From the NCBI GenBank assembly GCA_947258385.1, contig CAMYII010000089.1, positions 1 to 40,622 on the forward strand: 40,622 nucleotides of DNA. The letters are read 5' to 3'. The notes under the pieces are model-generated. The model had not been told where the DNA came from. It made no database searches and saw only the letters and a list, made by a program, of their open reading frames with translations. How positions within the stretch are numbered: position 1 is the first letter of the stretch; each line of letters begins with the position of its first letter. Positions 1-8,430 of the stretch are shown here, in pieces. This stretch comes from Acidiferrobacterales bacterium (GTDB lineage Bacteria > Pseudomonadota > Gammaproteobacteria > Acidiferrobacterales > SZUA-150). The position numbers and the translations under genes are program-made.

Positions 1-518
1 GCAACAACGCCGAGGTGCCAAGTCTAAGGTCCGACATCCCCATGGATCGAAGCACGAGTTTAATGTACTGCACCGACTGCCATAACAGCGACACCTCGCT
101 CGCCGCCGGCGGGGCCGGGCCCACCGGGCCGCACGGGTCCATCTATGAAGGAATATTTGCGCAAAACTACGCCCTGGATCCCTTGGTGCCGAGCTCGGCC
201 ACGGTGGACTTTGCGCTCTGTTTCAAGTGCCACGATGAGAACAGTCTTATTAACCTGGAGCTCAGCGGGTTTTCGCACGGGCGTCATATCAACTCGCGGT
301 CCAAATCATGCATCAATTGCCATGATCCCCATGGGTCTCATAGCTTCGCGCACCTGCTAAATTTCCTGCTCCACTCCGATTACCCGGGCGGTCCTTACGA
401 CATCACTCCCAGTGGTGATGTGGGATATCCGGAGCCGGCTTGGGTCGATCTCGGCCTGTATTCGGGCGATTGTTATATGCGATGTCACGGTACGAACCAT
501 AGCCCGCGAGGTTATTGA
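1..518 (+). CDS. multiheme c-type cytochrome, 5'-truncated by window edge
   Basis: The reading frame is open to the left edge, so only the C-terminal part (about 170 residues) is present. Three canonical heme sites are visible (CTDCH, CFKCH, CINCH) and a fourth near the end is spaced CYMRCH, that is CxxxCH. Extra His residues between the sites could be distal heme ligands. Such proteins are periplasmic or surface electron carriers with covalent heme c; the exact role is unknown. The next gene starts 2 bases after the stop, so the two are probably co-transcribed. No more specific family is recognised. Confidence 0.8.
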   Translation, partial: NNAEVPSLRSDIPMDRSTSLMYCTDCHNSDTSLAAGGAGPTGPHGSIYEGIFAQNYALDPLVPSSATVDFALCFKCHDENSLINLELSGFSHGRHINSRSKSCINCHDPHGSHSFAHLLNFLLHSDYPGGPYDITPSGDVGYPEPAWVDLGLYSGDCYMRCHGTNHSPRGY

Positions 519-520
519 TC

Positions 521-1813
521 ATGCGAATTTTGACAACTTCAACTGCCGTTTTGCTCTTTCTTGGTTCCACGCTGGTTGTCGGCAGTCCCTTGACCCAGCG
601 CGACTTCGCGATCTCCAAGGCCGAGTCGCTACAGAGCCGGCCGACCGTGGCCTATGACGCCAATCACGATCGTTTTCTGGTGACCTGGACCGATGCCCGG
701 GACCGCGCGACCAATGGCGGGGACATCTACGGACGCATCATCGATGTGCGGGGAAAGCCTGTTTCAGGCGACTTTCCCATCGCCCGGGGCAAGGGCGGAC
801 AAGGGACATCGGCGGTTGCCTTCGATCCGCTCAATAACCGCTACCTCGTGGTCTGGGCCGACTGGCGCAATGCAACAAACGTCGATTCGGACATCTACGC
901 CCGCCTGGTGAACGCCGACGGGACCCTGCATGGCAAAGAATTCCCGATCACCGGCCGTAGGATCTCACAGAAGCAGCCGGCCGTGGCCTTCGACCCGGCA
1001 CACCGCCGTTTCCTCGTGGTCTGGAAGGACGACCGGGGCAAGGAAGCGGAGCAACTCTATGGCCGTTTGATCGATACCCGGGGCCAGCTGCTGGCGGATG
1101 AATTAAAAGTCGCCAAAGGCGCCGGCAAGCAGGACCGGCCGTCGCTGCACTATGACCCAAAGCGCAAACGCTTCCTGGTGGTCTGGCGCGATATCGTCGA
1201 TGAGCACCAGTTTCTCACCACGCCGCTGAATGGCAAGGGAATATTCGCCGCCCTGATCGATCCCGAGCGCGGGCCGCAGGGGCCGGGCAATTTGATCGAC
1301 ACCGAGGAGGACGCCTGTCTGCCGCCCTCGCTGTATGCCGCGGCCTATGCGCCCGGTGCAGACCTGTTTCTGGCGGTCTGGACCACGGCGCGCGACTATC
1401 AGAAATCGGCGCCGGACGGCAAACGCACCATGGGCCTGGACGTCTACGGGGCATTCGTGCGGGCCGATAACGGCAAGCGCCAGGGCCGCGCCTTCCCTAT
1501 CGCGGTCGGCGCCGATTACCAGGAGTTCCCTTCGGTGGCCTACGACCCCAATCAGGACCGCTTTCTGGTGATCTGGTATGACCTGCGGCGCGACGCCAGG
1601 GCCGTGAATCAGGACGTCTACGGCCGCTACATCACCCCTAAGGGCAAGCTTACGGATGAATTCCTGATTTCCGACTTCCAGTCGCCGGGCATCCGCCGCT
1701 ATCCCGCCATCGCCTTCAGCCCCAAGAGCAACACCTCGCTGGTGCTGTGGGAGGACTCGCGGCACAAGACCACGACCACGCACTCGCAGCGCATCTATGG
1801 ACGGGTACGCTGA
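521..1813 (+). CDS. secreted repeat protein, probable beta-propeller
   Basis: The protein has about 430 residues. ATG 521 is preferred over TTG 515 because it starts directly at a signal peptide (basic start, hydrophobic core TAVLLFLGSTLVVG). The mature part is built of roughly 50-60-residue repeats, each with a pattern like VAYDPxxxRFLVVW followed by DxYGR. This periodic strand pattern suggests a beta-propeller, but no named family was recognised. It follows the multiheme cytochrome by 2 bases, so the two may act together on the cell surface or in the periplasm; that pairing is an inference. It has no Cys-His heme motif of its own. Confidence 0.75.
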   Translation: MRILTTSTAVLLFLGSTLVVGSPLTQRDFAISKAESLQSRPTVAYDANHDRFLVTWTDARDRATNGGDIYGRIIDVRGKPVSGDFPIARGKGGQGTSAVAFDPLNNRYLVVWADWRNATNVDSDIYARLVNADGTLHGKEFPITGRRISQKQPAVAFDPAHRRFLVVWKDDRGKEAEQLYGRLIDTRGQLLADELKVAKGAGKQDRPSLHYDPKRKRFLVVWRDIVDEHQFLTTPLNGKGIFAALIDPERGPQGPGNLIDTEEDACLPPSLYAAAYAPGADLFLAVWTTARDYQKSAPDGKRTMGLDVYGAFVRADNGKRQGRAFPIAVGADYQEFPSVAYDPNQDRFLVIWYDLRRDARAVNQDVYGRYITPKGKLTDEFLISDFQSPGIRRYPAIAFSPKSNTSLVLWEDSRHKTTTTHSQRIYGRVR

Positions 1814-2363
1814 CCAAGATTAGCCGGGCGGCTTTTATCGGTGTCAAGACAGGTGGCGCGGCCGCGGCCGCTATCATTATTGCGGTTGTCAGGTCGTGGG
1901 CCGTGGCCGTATTTCCGGTGAACGCCGGTTGACCCGGCCGCGCGTGACGGCGGTTCACTTTTCGCAGCGACCGCGACCATCGCCCGGGTGGTTTTCTATG
2001 GCGCACGCGCTGCCGCCAGTGTCGACGTTGTCGTGGTCGCTGGCGATGACGCTGCGCGCCGACGTTGGCGGGCTTGTGTCAGCGCGTTGCTGGCCCTGCC
2101 GTTATGGAAAGACAAATAGAGGTAAATATCAGCATACGCTTATGAACCATACGAGGTTGGCAGCGGCAATCGTTGCCGTCACGGCGCAGGCCTCGGATAT
2201 TATTGATCTATCACAATGAAAAGGCTATGTTCATGAGGTAATATTTAGAACCTATGTACTATGTAAATGTAGCCTCATTAGATGGTTCACTGAAAAGAGG
2301 ACGAAACCAAGAGAGAAGAAGTCAAAAGTATCAAAAAACCCCTAAGCGACACGGAGAGCAACG
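1814..2363. other. intergenic stretch upstream of the cytochrome-porin gene
   Basis: This 550-bp stretch has no convincing gene. The first part is GC-rich like the neighbouring genes. From about 2190 it becomes clearly AT-rich, as expected of a promoter region for the gene at 2364. I could not define a single convincing -35/-10 pair. Short frames here lack ribosome-binding sites and codon bias. Confidence 0.5.
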
Positions 2364-3722
2364 ATGAAAATGATTTCGAAGTTGTCGGTTGTGCCATTAT
2401 TTTGGAGTTGTAAAGGACGATACCCCACGAGCGCATTGCTGTTTGCGTTGCTTGTCTTTCCCGTCATTATGTTTATACCCTCCGGCGACGCCCTGGCCCT
2501 GTCGCAGTGGGCCAAGAAATACGGCATGTCCTGTAATACCTGCCACACCGCGTTTCCCCGCCTGACCTATATGGGCGAGAAATTCATGCGCGACGGCTAT
2601 CAGTTCAATCAGGACGGTAATAGCAAAAAACAAAAGGTCGGTGACAGGCTGGTGCTCGATGAGCTCAAACACCTCTTTGGTATCCGACTCAATCTCAGGC
2701 CCGTCGAGTACACCACCAACGGCATCGATGAAGACGGCGACAGGGAAGATCACCTGACGTTCGGTAAAACCAACTGGGTGCAGTTCTTTGTCGGCGGCAC
2801 TATCTACAAGAACACCTCCATTTTTATCGAATACGAGGTCAACGACGAGGACGAGTCGCATTTCAGCTGGTACAAGCTGATCTTCACCAACCTCTTTGGC
2901 CCGCAGGGCGCGGCCAACCTCGTGCTCGGCCAGCAGGCGCCGATGGAATGGATGCCGGCCTCCGGCCGACTGCGGGTGATGCCGGACAGGGAGGGCTTGG
3001 CCTGGGGACCGAGGTCATCGGCGGGCGCTGACCCTACTGTTAATGATCCGGAAGATGAAGTCGGAATCACCGGTGCGCGCCCGGGCATTTCTTTTTATGG
3101 CTACCAGGGTCCGTTGGTGTATTTCGCCGGCGTCAGCCCCGGGGACGAGGCCGGGGGCAATGACCTCAACAACGAGATCAACACCTGGCTCGGTGCCCGC
3201 TTTGATCTGACCGGCGGTACGTTCGCCGGCAGCGCCGTTGGCGTGTTCGCCATGCAGGGCACCGATGCGGCCAATACCGCGGGCACTCCTGTTACTGTTC
3301 CTCCTGCTCCTTTCCAGACCACAAACGATTGGGATCGCCTTTCGCTGCAAGGGGTGCTCCGGATGGGCGGCTTGGACCTTACCGCCGGCCTGACCTCTGG
3401 TGAGGATGACAACTGGACCCTTGAGGCTGTCGACGTGAGCCAGGAGTTCGACTCCACCTTTGCACAGCTGGGTTACCTGTTTGGCAGCAATAAACAGTAC
3501 TACGCGACCCTGCGTCACCAGAGTTTGGAATACGATGACTCTGCCGTGGCCGCCGCGTACGGTGTTCAGGATGAACAGGAGCAATTGGCGGCTTCACTCT
3601 ATTACTTCCCGATGGAAAATCTCAAAATCGGGCTGAACGTGCTGTTGGATGAAACCGATTATAACAATCCCCTCACAGAGGAAGAGGACGTCTACCACAT
3701 CACCATACGTACCATGTTCTGA
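2364..3722 (+). CDS. fused monoheme cytochrome c / outer-membrane barrel, Cyc2-like
   Basis: The protein has 452 residues. A long N-terminal signal region (hydrophobic about residues 23-46) is followed at once by one heme site, C57-N-T-C60-H61, within the context AKKYGMSCNTCH and then AFPRL and FMRDGY. The rest alternates polar and hydrophobic residues in short strands with acidic loops and ends in Phe, typical of outer-membrane barrels. Cyc2 iron oxidases have this layout: a short heme domain plugging a porin of about 16 strands, passing electrons from Fe(II) outside into the periplasm. I infer a Cyc2-like outer-membrane electron conduit. Related cytochrome-porins of unknown substrate also exist, so iron oxidation is not proven. 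GGAG precedes the ATG. Confidence 0.7.
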   Translation: MKMISKLSVVPLFWSCKGRYPTSALLFALLVFPVIMFIPSGDALALSQWAKKYGMSCNTCHTAFPRLTYMGEKFMRDGYQFNQDGNSKKQKVGDRLVLDELKHLFGIRLNLRPVEYTTNGIDEDGDREDHLTFGKTNWVQFFVGGTIYKNTSIFIEYEVNDEDESHFSWYKLIFTNLFGPQGAANLVLGQQAPMEWMPASGRLRVMPDREGLAWGPRSSAGADPTVNDPEDEVGITGARPGISFYGYQGPLVYFAGVSPGDEAGGNDLNNEINTWLGARFDLTGGTFAGSAVGVFAMQGTDAANTAGTPVTVPPAPFQTTNDWDRLSLQGVLRMGGLDLTAGLTSGEDDNWTLEAVDVSQEFDSTFAQLGYLFGSNKQYYATLRHQSLEYDDSAVAAAYGVQDEQEQLAASLYYFPMENLKIGLNVLLDETDYNNPLTEEEDVYHITIRTMF

Positions 3723-3741
3723 AGCGGCGGGGTTTGCCCGC

Positions 3742-3775
3742 AAATCCCCTCCGGCGATAGCCGGAGGGGATTTTT
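3742..3775 (+). terminator. intrinsic terminator between convergent genes
   Basis: A perfect 14-bp stem (3742-3755 with 3760-3773) encloses a GATA loop and runs into a T tract (3771-3775). It lies 19 bases after the cytochrome-porin stop and 40 bases from the end of the convergent gene. The stem is symmetric, so it may also work on the other strand, though the T tail there is shorter. Confidence 0.85.
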
Positions 3776-3815
3776 ACTTGTAAGCGTATCCAGGCCGATG
3801 CGGTTGTTGCCGTCG

Positions 3816-5600
3816 CTAATGGTAGCGCAGGACATAAGCGCTGCCGCTGAAAACCCCCGAATCCACTTGCGAGAGCAGGATCTCCCCGTTTCCATCCCCG
3901 TCAAGATCATACAGCGAGACATCGGCGATATACCCGCGGAACAGCAGCGATGAAACCGTACCCCCCGATGGAGCGTAAATGACCACGCCCCCGCCGTTGC
4001 TGTATTTAACTTTTTTCAGGCGCGGCCACCCTAGCGGACGATTTGTCAACAACAAGGTTCCCTTCCGAGAGGCGATGGAGCGGGCGAAGACCGGGAACTC
4101 CAGCTGCAGCAGCTCCGTGGTATTGCTCTGGCCGAACGTTTTCTTGGAAATCGGCTGGTGGTCGTGGGTCAGTTTGTGGTCTGGCGCGATAAACAGCGGC
4201 GGGTCTGAGAACGCGTCGACCAGGCTAAAAAGACTCATGGACTCTAGAGGCGCCGGGGCCTCCCCCAACTCCCAGTCCGTTCCGTTCCAGCGGACCGTAT
4301 GGACCGCGGTACTCGGGCCTGACAGCGTCTGGCCAAAGAGCCGGTCCCCGATCCTCCGGATCGCCAGCCCCGGTTGGTGATGCATCAATTGGAGCCGTTC
4401 GTCACGCTGGGCCAGGAGGGCGACGCCCGTGTCGGTATCGACGATGATCTCATCCACGCCGTCACCGTTCACGTCCCACGCCTCCAGCCAGAACAAGGTG
4501 GTGAGATCGGGATGCTGCAGACTTTCGCCGGCTCGCAGTTCGCCCTCGCGGTAGGTGTAGATCTGTATGGTTCCGGGAGAGGCGATGGCCAGCTCGCGTT
4601 TGCCGGCCGCGCTGAAGCTGCCGCCTGCCATGGACATGATCCGCTCTTTCAGCTCCAGGATGCGGACCCAACGCCGTGGATCGGAGAAGTCCGCCGCGGA
4701 AGGGAGTTTGGGCAAAGGCGCTTGTGACACGGCGCCTTGAGGGGCCACAGACCGCGGGGAATGCGCCTTGGCCGTAGCGGGGGTTTGGTCTCCCGGCAAA
4801 GCCGGGGTGACTCCTTGTTGAGGTGCCGGTGTGAGCGTCGACACGGATGGGGCCACGCCGAGTACGGCAGGGGGGCTGTCCGTTGCCCGCGGTTCGGCGA
4901 CGGAGCCGGTTCGGGGTGGCAGCAAGACGGAAAACGCCTTGGGTCTTTCGCCGGTTTGCGACCAATGGGGCATCAACTGCAGGACTTCCTTGCCGAATCC
5001 GGAGCGCAGCTTGGCCTGGATGACTAGCAGGGTTTTCAGCGGGGATGCCAGCGCGGAAATATCCATCTTCTCAAGGTTCGAGAAGTCCTCAAAACCCTGC
5101 TGCATCATCGCCGTGAGCACGTCTTCGGTCCGTACGGCGACGAGGTCTTTGCCGGACAGGGGATGTTGCAGCAGGAATTGGAGTGTCTGCTGGGACAGAG
5201 GCACAAGGGCCACGGTTAAGGGCCTTGGCGAACCAATCACCTGATCCCCTCGGGCGATTTTTTTCCGGCCCAGCGGTTCGGCCCTGAGCTCCCCGCCGTC
5301 TACCGACAGCACGCGCACCAGGGCCGTGCCGGTAGGGGTCGGCGGTTCAGTTCCCGTTGCGTTGACGAGCAGATAGGCCCCGCTCTGCACCTCAGGGGCC
5401 GAGGATCCCTGAATCACTATCGTGGAGCCTTTGACTTCCCGCACCTTGCCTGCATAAGGAGGAAACAGCGTTAGGATCCGGGTCCTGATCTCTTCCTGAG
5501 GGCCCGCCTGGGCCACGGGAAGACAGAAACAGCCAATGAGCCACAGCGATATGGCCGTGAGAAGAAAGAATGGCGTCACGCGACGGCGGATCCAGTGCAT
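3816..5600 (-). CDS. secreted FG-GAP/VCBS-repeat protein with FlgT-C-like N-domain
   Basis: I place the start at 5600 (594 residues). The signal peptide begins there, with arginines, a hydrophobic core and a cleavage-like AQA-GP, and GGAG lies 10 bases upstream. The frame extends further upstream but that part is not signal-like. Residues of about 40-130 resemble the small barrel at the C-terminus of flagellar assembly protein FlgT. A Pro/Ala-rich linker follows. The last 250 residues contain FG-GAP-like calcium-loop motifs (DVNGDGVDE, DLDGDGNGE), which usually form a beta-propeller. It is probably periplasmic or outer-membrane associated. Function is not known. Confidence 0.7.
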   Translation of the reverse strand: MHWIRRRVTPFFLLTAISLWLIGCFCLPVAQAGPQEEIRTRILTLFPPYAGKVREVKGSTIVIQGSSAPEVQSGAYLLVNATGTEPPTPTGTALVRVLSVDGGELRAEPLGRKKIARGDQVIGSPRPLTVALVPLSQQTLQFLLQHPLSGKDLVAVRTEDVLTAMMQQGFEDFSNLEKMDISALASPLKTLLVIQAKLRSGFGKEVLQLMPHWSQTGERPKAFSVLLPPRTGSVAEPRATDSPPAVLGVAPSVSTLTPAPQQGVTPALPGDQTPATAKAHSPRSVAPQGAVSQAPLPKLPSAADFSDPRRWVRILELKERIMSMAGGSFSAAGKRELAIASPGTIQIYTYREGELRAGESLQHPDLTTLFWLEAWDVNGDGVDEIIVDTDTGVALLAQRDERLQLMHHQPGLAIRRIGDRLFGQTLSGPSTAVHTVRWNGTDWELGEAPAPLESMSLFSLVDAFSDPPLFIAPDHKLTHDHQPISKKTFGQSNTTELLQLEFPVFARSIASRKGTLLLTNRPLGWPRLKKVKYSNGGGVVIYAPSGGTVSSLLFRGYIADVSLYDLDGDGNGEILLSQVDSGVFSGSAYVLRYH

Positions 5601-5950
5601 ACTTTTTTCACTCCATTTGTCGACTTGAAATGCGCGGGACCCGTGGACGGTCACTGCACGGCAACGGTCGAGGTTAGCGGCGCGATCCGCTCGTTGGTTC
5701 GGTCGATTTCGCTTTTTTTTGAACCGATCGCTCTGCAGCATCTTAACGTAATGTGCTGCACTGCCTGAGAAATGACAGTGGCGACCGACGTCTTGGGTGC
5801 CATTTTTCCAGAGATCGCCGGCCGAGTGAATATTCTTCATGGATTAATCTATATTATTTAGGTGACGGCGATTGTTTGGTGCTCTGATATCCTGATCTCT
5901 TGCGCCGTAGCTATTGCCGCGACCGGACCGCCATATTATCCTTGCGCGCC
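5601..5950. other. intergenic region between divergent genes
   Basis: About 350 bp separate the minus-strand FG-GAP gene from the plus-strand kinase gene and should hold both promoters. I see AT-rich patches around 5830-5900 but no clear promoter hexamers or operator symmetry. The open frame in this stretch is an N-terminal overrun of the minus-strand gene. Confidence 0.4.
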
Positions 5951-6649
5951 ATGTCATCCCTGGACCAACTTTCGCTCGATGCATTGCGGGCGCACGCTAT
6001 CGAGACTTATCGCGCGGGCCGGGGCACCCGTCCCGAAGTGATGCTCATCAAGCTCGGCAATGAGCGCGCCGTGCTGAAAGACTTCAGCCGTAGCGATCCC
6101 TGGTTTAGCCGCCTGATCGGGCCGCTGGCCGCCTACCGCGAGGCGCGGGCGCTGCGGCTGCTCGAGGGCGTGCCGGGTATCCCCGGGCTCATCCGCAGGG
6201 TCAATCCCCGGGCGATCCTCATGCAGCATATCGACGGCGTGCCCGCCAAGCAGACGCCCAAGGGAGTCGTGGGGCCGGAGGTGTTCGAGCGGCTCTACCG
6301 CCTGGTCGAGGCGATGCATCAGCGCGGCGTGGCCCACTGCGACCTGCGCAGCGGCGGCAATACCCTCATCGACAGCCACGGTCAGCCGTACTTCGTGGAT
6401 TTCGTCTCCCACTGTGTCCGCGGCCGGCGCTGGAACCTGTTCTTGCGCTGGGCCTTCGGCAAATTCTGCGAGGCCGACCGGGTCGCGGTCGCGCGGCTGA
6501 AGAAGCGCCTGGCGCCGGACTTGTTAACCGCCGAGGAGATGCACGGTCTGGAGCGGGACCGCACCATGCTGTTGGGTCGAATCGCCCGCTTTATCGGCGA
6601 CAGTACCCGCAAGCTCAGCCGCCTCATTCTGACGCGGAAAAAGGCCTGA
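5951..6649 (+). CDS. small RIO/Kdo-kinase-like protein kinase
   Basis: A 232-residue single-domain kinase of the RIO1/Kdo (WaaP-like) type. The ATP-site lysine is in AVLKDF. The catalytic loop HCDLRSGGNTL gives the catalytic Asp and the metal-binding Asn, and YFVDF replaces DFG. The glycine loop is reduced, as in RIO-like kinases. The C-terminal 70 residues are basic and may contact membrane or lipid. Bacterial relatives phosphorylate lipopolysaccharide sugars or proteins; the substrate here is unknown. The ATG at 5951 begins the recognisable protein; an upstream TTG would add 17 unlikely residues. It stands alone upstream of rpe. Confidence 0.75.
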   Translation: MSSLDQLSLDALRAHAIETYRAGRGTRPEVMLIKLGNERAVLKDFSRSDPWFSRLIGPLAAYREARALRLLEGVPGIPGLIRRVNPRAILMQHIDGVPAKQTPKGVVGPEVFERLYRLVEAMHQRGVAHCDLRSGGNTLIDSHGQPYFVDFVSHCVRGRRWNLFLRWAFGKFCEADRVAVARLKKRLAPDLLTAEEMHGLERDRTMLLGRIARFIGDSTRKLSRLILTRKKA

Positions 6650-6830
6650 TTTTCGCCGCTGCGGGCGCCTCAGGGCGGCGCTAACGGCCGATGTTGTGTC
6701 TTCCGGCCTTTATTGCTCTTGGGGCGCCAAAAGGGCTGAAAACTTCGCCCTGATCGGGTAAAGTCCGCGGTTCGGAAAATGCCGGCGAATCACCTGAACC
6801 CGTTTAAATTCCAGTAAAAAGGACCCGATC

Positions 6831-7502
6831 ATGCCTGACTACAAAATCGCCCCATCGATACTGTCCGCCGATTTCGCCCGTCTGGGCGAAGAGGTCACGA
6901 CCGTGCTCGAGGCCGGCGCGGACATCGTGCATTTCGATGTGATGGACAACCATTATGTGCCGAATTTAACGATCGGTCCGCTGATATGCGAAGCCCTGCG
7001 CAAGCACGGGGTGACCGCCGATATCGACGTGCACCTCATGGTCAAGCCGGTGGACCGGATTATTCCCGATTTCGCCGAGGCCGGCGCCACCTATATCACC
7101 TTTCATCCCGAGGCCAGCGCGCACATCGACCGCTCGCTGCAGCTGGTGCGGGATTCGGGCTGCAAGTCCGGGCTGGTGTTCAATCCGGCCACCCCGCTGG
7201 ATTATCTGAAATATGTCATGGACAAGGTGGACATGGTGCTGCTGATGTCGGTCAATCCCGGCTTTGGCGGCCAGAAGTTCATCCCGGCGACGTTGGACAA
7301 GCTGCGCGAGGCGCGCAAGCTCATCGACGACAGCGGTCTGGATATTCGCCTCGAGATCGACGGCGGTGTGAAGGTCGACAATATCCGCGAAATCGCCGCG
7401 GCGGGCGCGGACACCTTCGTCGCCGGCTCGGCCATCTTCAGCACCGAGGACTACAAGGCCACCATCGACGCCATGCGCGCCGAGCTGGCCAAAGCGGGGT
7501 GA
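6831..7502 (+). CDS. rpe: ribulose-phosphate 3-epimerase
   Basis: A 223-residue TIM barrel that interconverts ribulose 5-phosphate and xylulose 5-phosphate in the pentose phosphate and Calvin cycles. Family signatures are present: [15 protein letters not shown] at the start, [12 protein letters not shown] with metal-binding His and Asp, [16 protein letters not shown] and the phosphate loop EIDGGV plus AGSAIF. Length is normal and AAAAGGA precedes the ATG. It heads the gene run rpe-gph-trpE, an order known in gammaproteobacteria such as Pseudomonas. Confidence 0.97.
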   Translation: MPDYKIAPSILSADFARLGEEVTTVLEAGADIVHFDVMDNHYVPNLTIGPLICEALRKHGVTADIDVHLMVKPVDRIIPDFAEAGATYITFHPEASAHIDRSLQLVRDSGCKSGLVFNPATPLDYLKYVMDKVDMVLLMSVNPGFGGQKFIPATLDKLREARKLIDDSGLDIRLEIDGGVKVDNIREIAAAGADTFVAGSAIFSTEDYKATIDAMRAELAKAG

Positions 7503-7510
7503 TATGAATG

Positions 7511-7583
7511 TTTAACGCAAAGACGCAGAGGAAGAGAGTTTATGGTTTCGAAAACTTTGCGCCTCAGCGCCTTTGCGTTAAAA
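7511..7583. repeat. inverted-repeat element between rpe and gph
   Basis: The left arm (7511-7531) and right arm (7562-7583) are imperfect reverse complements built around AACGCAAAGACGC / GCGCCTTTGCGTT. Related arms occur between trpE and trpG (9930-10006 and 10041-10346). It therefore looks like a dispersed, non-coding hairpin element of about 75-110 bp inside the operon spacer. Confidence 0.7.
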
Positions 7584-7617
7584 GATAATTAAGGTAGTTA
7601 AATTATAGTGATGAATT

Positions 7618-8310
7618 ATGATTAAAAAACCGCAGATGTTGTTAATCGACGTGGATGGAACGCTGGTGGACAGCGTGCCGGATCTCGCCTATTGCGTCGA
7701 TAACATGATGGACCGCCTCGGCATGCCGCGGCGCGGCGAGGCCAGGGTGCGCAACTGGGTCGGCAACGGGGTCGAGCGCCTGGTCCGGCGCGCGCTGATC
7801 GATGACCTTGATGGCGAGCCCGATGAGTCGCTTTACCAAAAGGCCTATCCGGTATTCCTGGAGTTGTATGCCGAGAATACCAGCAAGCGCAGCCACCTCT
7901 ACCCGGGCGTGCGCGAGGGCCTGGATTATTTGCGGGAAGCGGGTTATGCGCTGGGGTGTGTCACCAACAAGGCCGCCCAGTTTACCGAGCCATTGCTGAA
8001 GGCGCTGGGCGTATACGATTACTTCGCGATTGTCATCAGTGGCGATACCCTGCCGAAGAAAAAGCCGGATCCGATGCCGCTGCTGCACGCCGCGCGGTTT
8101 TTCGAAGCGAGGCCCCAGGATGCCCTCATGGTGGGCGATTCGGTCAGTGATGTGAAGGCAGCGCGGGCGGCCGGCTTCCAGATCGTATGCATGAGTTATG
8201 GCTATAATCACGGGGTGGATATACGCGAGTCCAAACCCGATGCCGTGATCGATTCCATGGCCGAGCTGCAGCGCCTGCTGGAGCGTGCGCAGCAATCGGC
8301 CGCGGTCTGA
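7618..8310 (+). CDS. gph: phosphoglycolate phosphatase, HAD family
   Basis: A 230-residue HAD hydrolase. Motif I is DVDGTLVDS (nucleophile and acid Asp pair), motif II lies in CVTNKA, the motif III Lys is in KKKPDP and motif IV is GDSVSDVKAA. The helical cap between motifs I and II is the Gph type. It dephosphorylates 2-phosphoglycolate, made by Rubisco oxygenation or DNA repair. Its place between rpe and trpE supports Gph over other HAD phosphatases. Fewer than 30 bases separate its stop from the trp leader peptide start. Confidence 0.92.
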   Translation: MIKKPQMLLIDVDGTLVDSVPDLAYCVDNMMDRLGMPRRGEARVRNWVGNGVERLVRRALIDDLDGEPDESLYQKAYPVFLELYAENTSKRSHLYPGVREGLDYLREAGYALGCVTNKAAQFTEPLLKALGVYDYFAIVISGDTLPKKKPDPMPLLHAARFFEARPQDALMVGDSVSDVKAARAAGFQIVCMSYGYNHGVDIRESKPDAVIDSMAELQRLLERAQQSAAV

Positions 8311-8430
8311 ATCATGTGAAGATCATCAGGGAGTATGCGATGAACCGGAGAAGCACAGACAAACGATGGTGGACCTGAACGTCCGTGAACCCCTGTTTGT
8401 CCGGTCATCGAACTCCCTAGGTGATACGCA
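8311..8430 (+). promoter_or_regulatory. trp leader region with attenuator-like pairing
   Basis: This spacer encodes a Trp-rich leader peptide (8340-8378) and contains alternative pairings. GACAAAC (8358-8364), just before the Trp codons, pairs with GTTTGTC (8395-8401). AGGGAGT (8328-8334), the leader ribosome-binding site, pairs with ACTCCCT (8412-8418), which abuts the trpE ribosome-binding site AGGTGA (8419-8424). A small GGAC/GTCC hairpin (8371-8384) overlaps the leader stop. I see no U-run after a stem, so a classical intrinsic terminator is not evident. Control may act on trpE translation or need Rho; that is inference. Confidence 0.6.
8340..8378 (+). CDS. trpL: trp operon leader peptide
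   Basis: A 12-residue open frame, MNRRSTDKRWWT, lies 53 bases before trpE and has GGGAG about 6 bases upstream of its ATG. Two adjacent Trp codons (8367-8372) sit 3 bases before the last sense codon and stop. This is the hallmark of trp attenuation leaders: ribosomes stall there when charged tRNA-Trp is short. It is too small for ordinary gene finding. The position directly before trpE makes chance unlikely. Confidence 0.85.
   Translation: MNRRSTDKRWWT

Noticed and set aside
8380-8425. Classical intrinsic attenuator before trpE
   Set aside because: No GC-rich stem followed by a U-run could be found, so only attenuator-like pairing is reported.
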